Source: Luidia sarsii
Taxonomy: Eukaryota > Echinodermata > Asteroidea > Paxillosida > Luidiidae
Direction: 5' to 3'
DNA length: 64,000 nucleotides
NCBI GenBank assembly: GCA_949987565.1
Contig: OX465112.1
Span: 12,933,055-12,997,054, forward strand
Positions 35,221-45,555 of this stretch are shown here, piece by piece (the stretch's first letter is position 1; each line of letters opens with the position of its first letter). The translations under genes and the position numbers were made by a program. The notes beneath the pieces were generated by a model. That model did not search any database and was not told the DNA's origin. It worked only from the letters and a program-made list of their open reading frames with translations.

Positions 35221-36086
35221 TAAATTTTAGATTTAAACTTTAAGTAATCATTGATGACAACTGCTGCTATTTGGGTCACCCAAAAGCTGAATCCAGCCCT
35301 TGAAAAAAAAAACGATTTGGTAACAGTATCCAAATACGTTTGATATACGACTACATCATGATTGTACCAATAATAGCCTACTAATTTTCCTTTTATGTTT
35401 TTCAAAGATGGTTTTCTGGAATTGACGGGAAGCCAGGATTATCTCAACAAGGTTCCAAACTTCCAAGGCTCCAGGTTCAAGATTAGGACGATAACATTTA
35501 TCTCCTCACTTACGTTAGATGATAATGCATTCGTAAGTTTGTTGAGTGCGACCATTCGACCAATCCAGAAGAGGGTTGGCTTTGTTGATCTAGGTGAAAC
35601 CATTGTGATAATGGTTGTTGGTATTTTGGTAGGTGGAAAGAACCCCTTGGATACCTTGGATAACACTGGTGACTAGCCTTATAACCATGTGCAAAACAAA
35701 TATTCAAGAAATGAATTTTTTGGGGAAAAAAGTGTGAGTGCGCCATGCTTCTGGCAAGGTTAAAAGCACCGTGAATTATTTATACTTAGGCCTAAATGAA
35801 GATCAGAGGTTATTAAATTGTTTCCGGCACCTTAATTACTCGATCCTACAACTACAAGGTATGTCACTGAATTCATCCACATCCAAGCGAGTGAACTCTA
35901 ACCATAAAGCAAGATGCTTTAACGTTAGAGTTGCTTTAACAAGATGCTTTACAAGATACTTTACAAGATGCTTTAACCAACATACACAACTCTGGTAACG
36001 TATGTTGGAGCATAAATCAATTACGCATCAGGTATTGACGCCACAGCACACCGATCCGTATGCGTACACTGACCGTACCACTCCAT
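35221..36086. other. Unassigned sequence with a small hairpin
   Basis: A 93-codon frame at 35,395-35,676 has no recognised domain. ACTCTAAC (35,895) and GTTAGAGT (ending 35,931) form a hairpin with an inner AAAGC/GCTTT pair, followed by four ACAAGATGCTTT-type repeats up to about 35,978. A TAGGCCTA octamer lies at 35,787. Confidence 0.4.
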
Positions 36087-36290
36087 GTTGTGGAGCAACC
36101 CTGTGAAGAGCCGAGAATAATTGGCTAGTTGTGTTGTGGACCAACACAGAAGAGTCAACGCTCTTCTAAGCTGAGAATGGTAATTATTATTGGCTACAAT
36201 GTGCATGTATATATTGATGTAGTTGTGGAGCAACCCTGTGAAGAGTCGGCGCTCGTCTCAGCCGAGAATAATTTCTGTTGTGTTGTGCAC
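36087..36290 (+). repeat. Three-unit degenerate direct repeat
   Basis: GTTGTGGAGCAACCCTGTGAAGAG followed by CCGAGAATAAT recurs from 36,087, 36,133 (diverged) and 36,232. The first unit lacks about 18 bases that are present in the third. Outer units are almost identical, so one may be a recent duplication. Confidence 0.7.
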
Positions 36291-38469
36291 CTCGTTCGTC
36301 CAAGGGCGCAATTTTTGGAGACCGTAAAATTATTTTTGGACCGACCATGTATACCAGCTTTATGTGCATGCTACCTAGTCTACAGAGAATTATGAGCTAC
36401 ACGCACTGTACACTGGAATTATGGAAACCTTAAAGCCAGTATAAAGCATTACTTCAAACTAACCCTAAATGTACCTAAGAAAAAACTAATTTTGGTTGGT
36501 ACCTGCTATGATAGAGGGCGCTATATTAATTCAACGGTATGTGAAGGCCGTAACCTTGCGGGTTATCGCGCATGCGCAGATCTATGTTCGAACCGTACTA
36601 GATTTTCTTCATATCGATAACCATGGCTAAAAGACCACTCGATTCAATCCCATATATAAACGAAACGCGACCTATAGTTGTTCAGTTTAAGGGTCGGAGG
36701 TGAGAGCGCCACCCGTCGTGTTTGGGGTTCACGACTTAATACGTCCCCCACCCTTTCACAAACGAAAACGTGCCTTAATTGCTCAAAAAAATAAAAGATA
36801 AAGAAAACGTTTAAAATATAGAGTGGCTATGATTTTTTTGATATGTCGCTATGATTTTTTAATATAGGCCCTATTGCTAATCTAATCATCGTTTTTCCAA
36901 CCAACGTCAAACCCACGTCGAACCCACTAAGTTCTGCCTTGTACCACATTATGCTACCCCAGGGTCGCAAAAGCAGACACATACATGAGTATCACTCATA
37001 CGGATCCGGAGTGGTACTGTCAGTGGTGCGTACGGCCGGATTCCGGAGTGGTACGGATACGGATGTTTTGCAGTGACGTAAGTACCTGATGCATAATTAT
37101 ACGTCACCAAATACGTCACCCACAACTCTACCCTCCTGAAGCATTGCGCGCCGCCATTGTTCTACCGCGTTTTTTTGTGAACGAGCAACGCGCGGTGTCC
37201 TATCCAGTCTTTATTATGGAGATCAATGGTCGACAAATATTACGTAAATTGCGATTGGCCAACGCGTTGCAAACTCTTGAGGGCTCACTATTGTGTATCG
37301 CTCGTATTATATGACCATAGTCACTTACTGTATACTGGTTGAAATAATCAAGCGCATTACAGGCGTTGACAGCGTCCGATCGAATTGCCGATTCAATGAC
37401 TCTACTCAGTATCTAGGTCGGTGCAGTACACAAATGCTTGTTCAAGCGCAGGGATAGCTAATCAGTCGTTATTGCTAATTACGGCGTTCCAAAATTAGTC
37501 CCGCATAAAGCAAGCTCCGCGAGGGACCGACCATACCAGGCTGAGCGTAAATGAATCGTGACAGTCTTCATCTGCGCGTCGATGCCACATCCATTACAAA
37601 TCATCGTGGGAATGAGGTCGGCGGTCTGGCCTCTGCAGGCACCAGCGTGTTTTTTTCTATGAGAGATAGTGGCAAATACCAATGACCTATATCGACTTTT
37701 ATAGTTCACCTTTCATCATGTTTCGTGATGACTATTGGTGAAATAATTTGCTCGTAGCTACTGTCACGGGTATGCCCCCTCTAATGTTGGTTTTGTACTT
37801 ATTTTGTACCTAATTTACTCTTTGTCATGTTAATTCTTTTCATCAATATTCATATCACGCCGGCCAATCATAATCGCCGCTGGCAACGGGTATCTCTTTC
37901 TGTTCATTCAAGAATTGACCGGTGACCGTGAAGGCACTCATTATCAATCAAACGCCCTCTGTGAATTTGCCATGTCCTCTTTCCATGGTTTACCTTGACT
38001 ACATATAGGGTCACACTACGATTCTATTAAACCGCATGATATCTATGAATCGACATCAATATTATATAAAACGTGATTTATTCCTTTATTGAGCACTGCA
38101 TGCTCAGTCAAGTAGGGCAATCCCTTGTTGAAGGAATGAGAATTTGGGTATTGACATGATTATGAAAGGTTTGACACAAAATAATATCTATTAATTAACA
38201 TGAATATATACGAATTTTGATGAACTAACATGAATATAGGCCCTATATAAATTGACATGGGTATTATTTGAATTGACATGGATATAATTTACAGGAAATT
38301 ATGAATTAGCCCAAAACTGCAAAATATTTCAAAAATTGAACTAGTCTGATTGCCCTTGATAGAATGAAGGGTTAGGCGGTCAGTCAGTGTCCAATCCAGT
38401 GTGCACGATGTAGCAGGAGACACGACCAAGCGCGTCCAGAGGTCAATAGTAGCTCGCTGCTGCAGCTGC
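36291..38469. other. Unassigned non-coding sequence
   Basis: Contains a CTCF-like AGAGGGCGCTA at 36,513, a near-duplication of GGAGTGGTAC at about 37,009 and 37,045, and no gene signal. The 76-codon minus frame at 37.5-37.7 kb has no recognised motif. Confidence 0.4.
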
Positions 38470-39716
38470 AGCAATAAGTCTGCAATAAGACCTCTGAGGG
38501 CGCTGTTTACGTTTTGGGCGTCAAGGTAGAAGTGACATGCTCGTGCAAAGCAAGCTGATAATTTGATTCTACTTTTTTGGATACATACATCCCACTAGAA
38601 GATCAAAAAACAACAATAATTGTATTATCCCTTTCACCGTGAAAGCATTCCCATTGTTTTGATTGTCGAATTATTCGCAGTCAGTTTTCCCTTTATTTGT
38701 TAAATTGAAAATAACGAATCTGCACGCAGTGCCCGTATGGCATCGTCTCATCTGCGCCGATTACACTGACAAAGCTGGAGTTGAGACGACGTTCATCGGG
38801 TGAGACGGAGGCGGGGAGAACGAGGGCAAGGGGGGTTGGACGCGCGGACCTCGGCGGGCCCTGGGAAGAGTGGGACGGTGCCCGGCAGGGAGACTCGAGC
38901 TCAATCAGAGCTCTGCTCGCCCCCTTATTGATGGCATCGGGACCTGGAGGAGACAACACGACAAAGGGGGACCGGTGTGTGGCTTGGATATGCCCGTCTC
39001 ACTCACCGTCAACCTCGGCTTCATTTAGGCGAGACGTGAATTGTCAACTGGGGCTGTTGGCTTCCGTATGTTGCGTTGCATTCCAGTTCATTGTGATTAG
39101 TACACCTCCATCGTCCATTCATGAGAGGACGTTAAACCTTGATTCTGCAACTGCGCTTAATTCAGCACCGAAAGGGTTAAATTCTATCTTCATTTCGAAT
39201 ACTCTACTTGCGTTACATTGAATGTACGCTACTGTGATAATTGCAATGAAACCATCTAGGCTACGGCTTCTACGAGGCAATTATAAAAATGGCTTCTATT
39301 GGCGTTGTTTTCATGACTTTTGTATATTATTCGAACAAATGAAGGAGAAACTGACTTGGAACTATTAAACAATTTTGAAAACAACATTGAAATGAACTGA
39401 CTGGGATTTGAACCTGAGACAAATAACCCATTGTTATAAACCTGGCTACAGCAGCTCGGGATCACACTGAGAGGATACAGGTTACTTAATTTTAATCCCC
39501 TCCAAAAGAAAGAGAAAACTTACTGGGAAGGATTTCAAAAATAAAAACAACGGAGATGTTTTGGTGAAAGGGATAATACAATTGTTATTAATTTATAATA
39601 TTCGAGTGGGCTAAATTTAACCAAAAGGGTGAATTATCAGGTTGCTTTGTATGAGCATGTAAATTTGACCTTGGCGCCAAAATGTATACAGCGCCCTCAG
39701 AGGTCTTGCTGCAGCT
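38470..39716. mobile_element. 1.2-kb structure with long terminal inverted repeats
   Basis: 38,470-38,638 and the reverse complement of 39,563-39,716 align over about 160 bp. Shared blocks include AAGACCTCTGAGGGCGCTGT, ACATGCTC-TACAAAGCA, CTGATAATT and TTGTATTATCCCTTTCACC. The roughly 0.9 kb between them is GC-rich near 38,780-38,960 and has a 146-codon frame with no recognisable transposase motif. It could be a non-autonomous DNA transposon with long inverted ends, or two copies of a shorter repeat inserted in opposite orientation. Confidence 0.6.
39400..39462 (-). repeat. tRNA-like (SINE-head) fragment
   Basis: Minus strand: GTAGCCAGGTTTATAACAATG as a degenerate A-box region, then CAGGTTCAAATCCCAG as a clear B box. 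It lies inside the 1.2-kb inverted-repeat structure. Confidence 0.4.
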
Positions 39717-39861
39717 AGTCTTGCGCATTTATTTGGACTAACTTCGATCATGGCGCAATATCCATGGCACTCCAGAAATCACTTTAGACGGATATCAATC
39801 CCCCAGGCCATCAGAAGAACTTCTTATTGATACAAATTTGGCTCGTAAAAGGCAAGCCATT

Positions 39862-40000
39862 ATGAGTGATGTTTTACGCAGTCCTTCTATTCGGAGTCTG
39901 AATAATTCTTTAGATATGTCGGGCAGAGTGCCTAGAGGGATAGCCGAAAGAAGGACACGGGATTTATTGAAGAGCGCCACCAACGGAAGACAACAAAAAG
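39862..40000 (+). CDS. Candidate first coding exon, unknown protein
   Basis: ATG at 39,862 (context GCCATTATGA, A at -3) opens 46 codons of ordinary mixed composition, beginning MSDVLRSPSIRSLNNSLD and rich in Arg, Ser and Leu. They end at AAAAAG followed by GTAAGC, an excellent splice donor at 40,001 (phase 1). The same frame is open upstream to about 39,740, so an internal exon using an acceptor such as CACTTTAG at 39,787 is possible. I do not recognise the protein and see no partner exon. It lies just outside the 1.2-kb inverted-repeat structure. Confidence 0.3.
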
Positions 40001-40579
40001 GTAAGCTTCTCATCTGTAATAAAGATCCTATTCAAAACATCGGCTTAATCCCGAAAAGCATCACGAGGCGCTCGACGAGTTACGGGCTGTTGATCAGAAA
40101 AGCTTCGATTTGTTTTCCGACCCGCTGCGATGAACAAATAAATGGATTCCGGTTACACGACGTCATTGAGTACAATGAGCGTACATTGCACATTTCACAT
40201 TGAGAAATGTTGACCACTACGCAAATGTATGACGTGCTCAACACAATGCAGTCACGAACGTAGATATATCGGATGCAATCCATCAGCATTCACTGCAATG
40301 GCGGAATCGGACGAGTATATCAGTTTAGAGTAAACTTGGCTTGATGTGATTTGATCCGGTTTGATGTGATGTGCAGGCGATTCACAATAGTGCGCCCTCA
40401 AGAGTTTGTAACGCATTGGCCAATCACAATGAGCGGAATCTGTCGACCCTTCCCAGACGGGTATTGTGCTGACAGATCCCGCGCGAATCGATCGTATTGC
40501 ATAGGGCTTGCTGTCCGCAAAGTCTGCTCAGCATGAAGAGATTTGAATCAATAACTATACACAACTGTTCCAATTTACA
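40001..40579. other. Unassigned sequence after the candidate exon
   Basis: Would be intron if the exon at 39.86-40.00 kb is real. No repeat family is recognised. Confidence 0.35.
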
Positions 40580-40767
40580 GGTCTCTTGTCAAAAAGATCA
40601 TCGGTTGAGGGCCGGTTGAATTCATCCGACCGATAGAATATCCCCTGGTGGAAATCCGATTGTGCTGGACTCTGGGGTGAAAAATTCACGATGGCTATCC
40701 GGTGGAAACGTCATCGGACGGGTCAAATCATATGATACCCAACCGATGATCTTTTTGACAAGTGGCC
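40580..40767. mobile_element. 188-bp MITE, family C, copy 1
   Basis: The ends are perfect 23-bp inverted repeats: CTTGTCAAAAAGATCATCGG plus TTG at 40,585, inverted at 40,740-40,762. A weaker GGCCT extension lies outside. The whole element aligns with 54,406-54,592 (for example ATTCATCCGACCGATA, TTCACGATGGCTATCC, ACGTCATCGGACGGGTCAAA). It is non-coding, with mobilisation presumably by a DNA transposase elsewhere. Target duplication is unclear. Confidence 0.85.
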
Positions 40768-40810
40768 TCACTGACTTAAACGACGGAAACGCATATTTGA
40801 AAAATGTAGC

Positions 40811-40836
40811 GGGCCTGAGGTTTCGATTCTAGAAGC
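40811..40836 (-). repeat. Partial Penelope-type terminal hairpin module
   Basis: GGGCCTGAGGTTTCGATTCTAG is the inverse of CTAGGATCGAAACGTCAGGCCC with three differences. The stem partner is lost. Confidence 0.5.
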
Positions 40837-41737
40837 GGCAGGTTGTTTCAACTTTGGAGGTTTCTTTCGTAAAATTAACAACCATAAAGTGCAGCCACGC
40901 GGGTTGATTTGACCGTTATTTAAAACAAAATTTGCTTGGCATCAAATTAAAGATGAGGCTTGTGATGGTATCCTCATCATCACTCAATGGTGGTATAAAA
41001 CAAACCGTTGTTTGAATTGGAATGAAACCAAAGGCGTGTTCGGTAGAGATACACGGCAGCTAATTGTTACATGGCGCCCTCACCCGATTAATATCCATGA
41101 AGTTGACTACATGTATTTGGGAAGGCCGCCATGTATGGAATTGATAACTCAGCAGGTAGATCAGTCTGTCAAATTTTCTTTCTTGAAATTTAATTTTTTT
41201 TTAAATGTTTATGGACTGTAAACTTTTTTTTTTAAATCAAGCCAAGGTGATACACTTTTGTCCATGGTCTTATAAATAATTAATGGCGCCTCCGAACCTG
41301 TTGCATGAATCCTCTGCGGGGATTTCATTCGGAGCCCAAAAGTCATCAACCCATCGCAATCACTGGCAACCCTGATGCACATATATCACATTGGGGTGAC
41401 AGACTGTGTCGTGCCAATTATCCATTAGAACGTCCGTGATCCATGGGGGAAGTCAAGCTACGAGATAGCCGATTGTCATTTAATGTAAGCCAGTGGCGAA
41501 GTGCATCCGGCATGAACCAGATTCCCGTATGGAAGAATCGCCTCGTAAAAAAATGGGGCAAAGTGTTGAGCAATTTATTGGCCCCGAAAGTTCACCCGGA
41601 CGTCAGCCGGAAATGAGGGCGACGTTATCAATCTGATTGCTCACATTCATCGCAATAGAACTCCCCTGATTAACGATCCCATCCCCTGAATGGATAGTTG
41701 AACTTGTATAATCCCCGCATTATAAGGCTTCTGATAT
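40837..41737. other. Unassigned non-coding sequence
   Basis: No feature recognised apart from short T-runs near 41,198 and 41,227. Confidence 0.4.
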
Positions 41738-41799
41738 AAATCGGGTGGTAAGAGCAAAGTTAAACCAGAAGTTTTGGGTCCAAATCCCGGTCCGGCCAA
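41738..41799 (+). repeat. tRNA-like (SINE-head) fragment
   Basis: GGGTGGTAAGAGC resembles the end of an A box/D arm. TTGGG-TCCAAAT-CCCGG folds as a T arm with B box. The 5' half is decayed. Confidence 0.4.
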
Positions 41800-41903
41800 A
41801 ATAATTATTGTCCCATGCGACAATATCAAAGTAATGAAAGATTGTCACCAATTGCTCGCTCTCTGACTCAAATGTCCGAAATCTAAAAATCTTAGATGTT
41901 GAA

Positions 41904-42033
41904 GGCCTGACGTTACGATCCCGGCAGAACCGTTCTTAAAGACGATCATGCTAGGAGAGAAACGACACGCTTTTACACATATTCGAAATGCAAACAATAT
42001 CGGAAAGGATCGAAACGTCAGGCCCTCCGAATT
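41904..42033. mobile_element. Inverted pair of Penelope-type hairpin modules (diverged)
   Basis: GGCCTGACGTTACGATCCCGGCAG at 41,904 (minus module) faces AAGGATCGAAACGTCAGGCCCT ending near 42,024 (plus module). This is the same convergent arrangement as at 21.9 kb but with a longer, diverged spacer that contains GATCATGCTAGGAGAGAAACG, a further degraded module. Confidence 0.55.
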
Positions 42034-42039
42034 GTTGAC

Positions 42040-42345
42040 ATTCAATGAGGTTCTGCCTTGCTCGACGTGATAAACACTGAATGTCAATGCTTTGCCCGAT
42101 GCCTGATGGAAACAGGCAGATTCGAACCCGCGACTCCCGCTTTCTAGTGCAGACGTCTTAACCACTTGACCACCGAGCTGGTCGAGTTCGTGTAGTGGAT
42201 TCGAATATTGTATAGCGGTGGGTACCGCGTTGCATGCAGCACAGATAAAACATGATGTTTGCGCCGAGAGAAAATGTAATTCAATGAGGTTTTGGCCTGC
42301 TCGACCTGCATCGGGCAAAGCACTGAGCATTCAGTACGCAGGATT
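42040..42345 (-). mobile_element. tRNA-headed SINE-like element, family 2, copy 2, in a mosaic repeat
   Basis: Minus strand from about 42,180: GAGCTCGGTGGTCAAGTGG then TTAAGACGTCTGCACTA then GCGGGTTCGAATCTGCC give clear A and B boxes. It is homologous to 22,290-22,490 including the GATGTTTGCGCCGAG tail. ATTCAATGAGGTT occurs as a direct repeat at 42,042 and 42,281, while TGCTTTGCCCGATG at 42,090 is inverted as CATCGGGCAAAGCA at 42,308. The locus is therefore a nested or recombined structure. Confidence 0.6.
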
Positions 42346-42454
42346 CTTATGAAAGGTTCTGTTTTGGCTTCCATCGAACCCATGCTTTCCACAGCCTGGG
42401 TTTATTGTTCATTTGTTATTGTTGAATAATTAGGAATGAGGATGTTATAAAAAA

Positions 42455-42655
42455 ATGGACGGACTTCCATTCCGCGAAGCAAATGGACGTCCGTCAATTG
42501 TAGGACGTCCATTCTGGGAGGCGAATGGACGTCCTACAATTGTCAGACTTCCATTCCGGGAGGCGAATGGACGTCCTACAATTGTAGGACTTCCATTCCG
42601 GGAGGCGAATGGACCGCCTACAATAAAAATTGTAGGACTTCCATTCCGTGAGGGG
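42455..42655 (+). repeat. 42-bp minisatellite, about 4.8 units, encoding a 14-residue repeat
   Basis: Unit: GGACTTCCATTCCGGGAGGCG, AATGGACGTCCTACAATTGTA. Because 42 is divisible by three, the plus-strand frame from 42,455 stays open and repeats GLPFREANGRPTIV with small changes for 71 codons. Each junction is itself near-palindromic (GGACGTCC-TACAATTGTA-GGAC). A 6-base insertion near 42,621 keeps the frame. There is no start context or splice evidence that it is translated. Confidence 0.93.
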
Positions 42656-44603
42656 AGTGATTCATGAAATCAATGATAATTGTAAGGGGCTAGAAAAAAT
42701 CAAAGATTTGATCCACTTTTCAAGCCGAAATGTTAACTTTCCAATTACAGCTGCATGATTCAGTCAAATAGGTGTGTCCCTGCCGTCTTTGATCGCGAAA
42801 AAATATCGAAATTTTTAGTCACTCTTTTCTGAAATAAACATTCAGAATTAACTGTGTGTAATTAATTCTTGGGAATAACGTATGAAATTCGTTGGGCAGA
42901 TCTTCATTAAGATTGCTTTATTTGTTTCCGATGTGAAATACGGTAGCGCGTTTCAATTCGAGACGTATTTTAATCTGTTTTGCTGTCTTTTTTATCGTTT
43001 TGTTTTAATACTAGATTTTACCGTGAAATTGTTCGTAAGTTAATTCTTTTTTACTTTTTGTGCAGAAAAGTCAAAGATACACAAATATACATCATTTTTA
43101 AAATTGAGGTTTTTTGTCTAGTTTTTGTGAACTGAGCTTAACGAATCAGCTTTTTCCTGTGGAAAATGCGGTGAAAACGTGGTTGTGGTCCTTTGGTTGA
43201 GGAATTTGAATAAAAAAGTGCGAATGTGATATAAAACTGAAAATTTTGGTCAGAAAACCAAGCAGTTTGTGAGATCTCATTATTTCAAAATTTCTCTCAC
43301 CGTGTTATGTTACATCTATGCATTTTTGATGATTAGAGGAAGTCATTTTTCTCTTTTCCAACGTTTGTTTCATTAAATCGCTACATGAAGGGCTGAGCTG
43401 GCGGAAGGATACTGCATACAACACAAAACACGTATCCGGCACGAGGCGCTGCCAGGAAACATTATTAAGATCGATAGGTGACGTAATCCTACGTCACGGC
43501 ACGTCGTGGCCGTCCACTAAGACACCACAGAGAAATCGGTAACTGCACTTACCACATTATGATCCCCTACCGCATTATGATCTCTATTTCTATCTGAGGA
43601 AACGCGTCAGCGAACTGGCCTAATCCTACAGGATGTACTCTGACCTTTCAATACTTTCATTTCGGATGTATAGAAATACTCGACTGCACGATTGATCTTT
43701 TTTTTCCAGAAATTGTCGGCCTCGCATGGACGAGATTTCATGTTGGCATCAACGCGCTTATAATCCCGCTCTAATTGGCTTAAAAATGAACTCCCGCAAA
43801 ACCCATTATCTCACCTCAAGTACCTTCGACTTCAGACGATGGCGTGGCTACATTTTTTTATTTTATCGTCTCGGCCTCAAGTAGGCCCTAATTAGAGACG
43901 GGTTTTTTTTCCCCAACCATCTGGACACTGTTGGTGGCGACTGGACGACAACATAATTATTGGGCATTTTGGGGAGAAATCGAGTCAGGGAAACGGTGAA
44001 AATGAGGAACTCGGAATCCAGGACACAGTTACCTGGCGTGTTGAGTGAGGCGCCCCACCGTGTGCTGACATCACGCGCCCAGACGCGCCAAGAATCCCCC
44101 ATGCCGTTACGCTCAGCGCCGCAGAGTTAACGAGACAATAATTGAATGCTGTTGCGCTGGCGCAATTGCGTTGCGCAACTTCGTTGTGCAATTACGTGGC
44201 GCATTATTGCGCAGCACGTCAGACTCTGACGTAAAAAAACGGAAGCTGATTTTTCAACATCATCACTTCGAAGTATGACATGTGAATTGGCCCCCAAAAA
44301 AATCGCTGCGTTCAGAACTCTTGGGAATTAATGAACTGAGATTGCCAATATACATGAGAGAATTACGTCAGGAATGTTCATCTTTGCAGAAAATCGTACT
44401 AGAGCTTCTACGCCGTCTCTATATACAATTTCGGATTACTACCCAAAGGTGTTTCAAGCCCAACGCAAATCTTGCTTGGAGGAATGGTCATGAATTCGTG
44501 AAACTCAACAAACGGGCATTGTCAGACATTGTCATTGGCCGGCTACGACGGTCCCAATGTAAAGTACACAATAATTTACTGTCATTGGTTGAGAGCACTA
44601 TAG
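42656..44603. other. Unassigned non-coding sequence
   Basis: Mostly AT-rich to 43.4 kb. A run of GCGCAA/TTGCGC-type short repeats lies at about 44,158-44,215. No gene recognised. Confidence 0.4.
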
Positions 44604-44950
44604 CTAGTGCCTTTTGTAGACTCTTGTTTAAACTTAACCCAAGCAAACATGTACATGGGATGACCTGTATCCGTTAGGCTGTGGCTTTCATAGGCTCGTG
44701 TGTAAACTGGTACCGTAGCTAAAGACATGTTTATTCCCACTGAAGCCGTAATATTATTCAAACAGAAACACGACTATTGCCTGTATATCAGCTAGCTTGT
44801 GGCTTGCATAGACTCATATGTTTAACCGAAGCAAAGTCTATGCTATCGTCTGTAGCCTATGTGTTGCGGCTTCCATACACTCCTGCGTAAATTGAAGCCA
44901 TATTCAAACAGAGATACGCCTGTTGCTTATAGCCGCTAGTTTGTAAAGTG
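44604..44950 (+). repeat. Degenerate tandem repeat, irregular spacing
   Basis: GCTGTGGCTTTCATAGGCTC (44,678), GCTTGTGGCTTGCATAGACTC (44,795), GTTGCGGCTTCCATACACTC (44,863) and GTGCCTTTTGTAGACTC (44,608) are related units. ATTCAAACAGA recurs at 44,756 and 44,902, 146 bp apart. It is an old, eroded minisatellite. Confidence 0.6.
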
Positions 44951-45189
44951 ATCGTAATCAGTAGCCAATGCATCCAACTAAGTTTGTCAGCCGGGAAAGA
45001 TTCAACAATTCCGGGGCGAAGGATTTAATAAGAGTAATTGGCTCGTTTGACGGATGTCAGTCGATGATGTGACAACTTCTTCTGCAAACCAATAACTCAT
45101 CCCAATCACTTACATGGGCACACGAAACCAACGTGTTAACGGGTAGCCCAGACACTGCATGGGTAGCAGTTAGTTTCATAAAGGAGTAA

Positions 45190-45257
45190 TGGGTTTCGAT
45201 GACACCATGTAAAATTCTCTCTTTTGTGAGTATGTGTGGTTCTGAAAAGAACCGGAG
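45190..45257 (-). repeat. Dispersed repeat with histone-type stem-loop, copy 2
   Basis: On the minus strand GGTTCTTTTCAGAACC (45,253 to 45,238) is followed by ACACATACTCACAAAAGAGAG and ACATGGTGTCATCG. The hairpin and the downstream ACATGGTGTC match 5,362-5,415. The purine-rich ACAAAAGAGAG downstream recalls a histone downstream element, but no histone coding sequence lies upstream. Confidence 0.65.
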
Positions 45258-45314
45258 GACCTCGACAATAATACTCTGTTCGTCTTCAGAAGAGTTTGGT
45301 TTCGATTTAACTCT

Positions 45315-45555
45315 CCCCCCTCTCTCCCCTCCCTCTCTCTATAAACCCGCTCTCTCATCGTCTCTCCCTACCTCTCTTTCTCTCTGCCCTCTCTATATTC
45401 ACCTCTATCTCTCGCCCTCTCCCCTCTGTCTCTCCCCCATTTATATCACCAACTCTATAGTTGTCTCTCTGCCTCTCTTTCTCTGTTTCTATTTCTGTCT
45501 CCCTGCGTCTCTTCTTCCTGTCTCTCCTTGTCTTTCTCTTTCACTCTTTCTCTGC
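45315..45555. repeat. Pyrimidine-rich tract
   Basis: CTCTCCCCTCCCTCTCTCT and CTGTCTCTCC units on the plus strand. Confidence 0.88.

Noticed and set aside
38781..39221. 146-codon plus-strand frame as a transposase
   Set aside because: Arg/Gly-rich start, no DDE or other catalytic pattern, and the opposite strand is also open over part of it.
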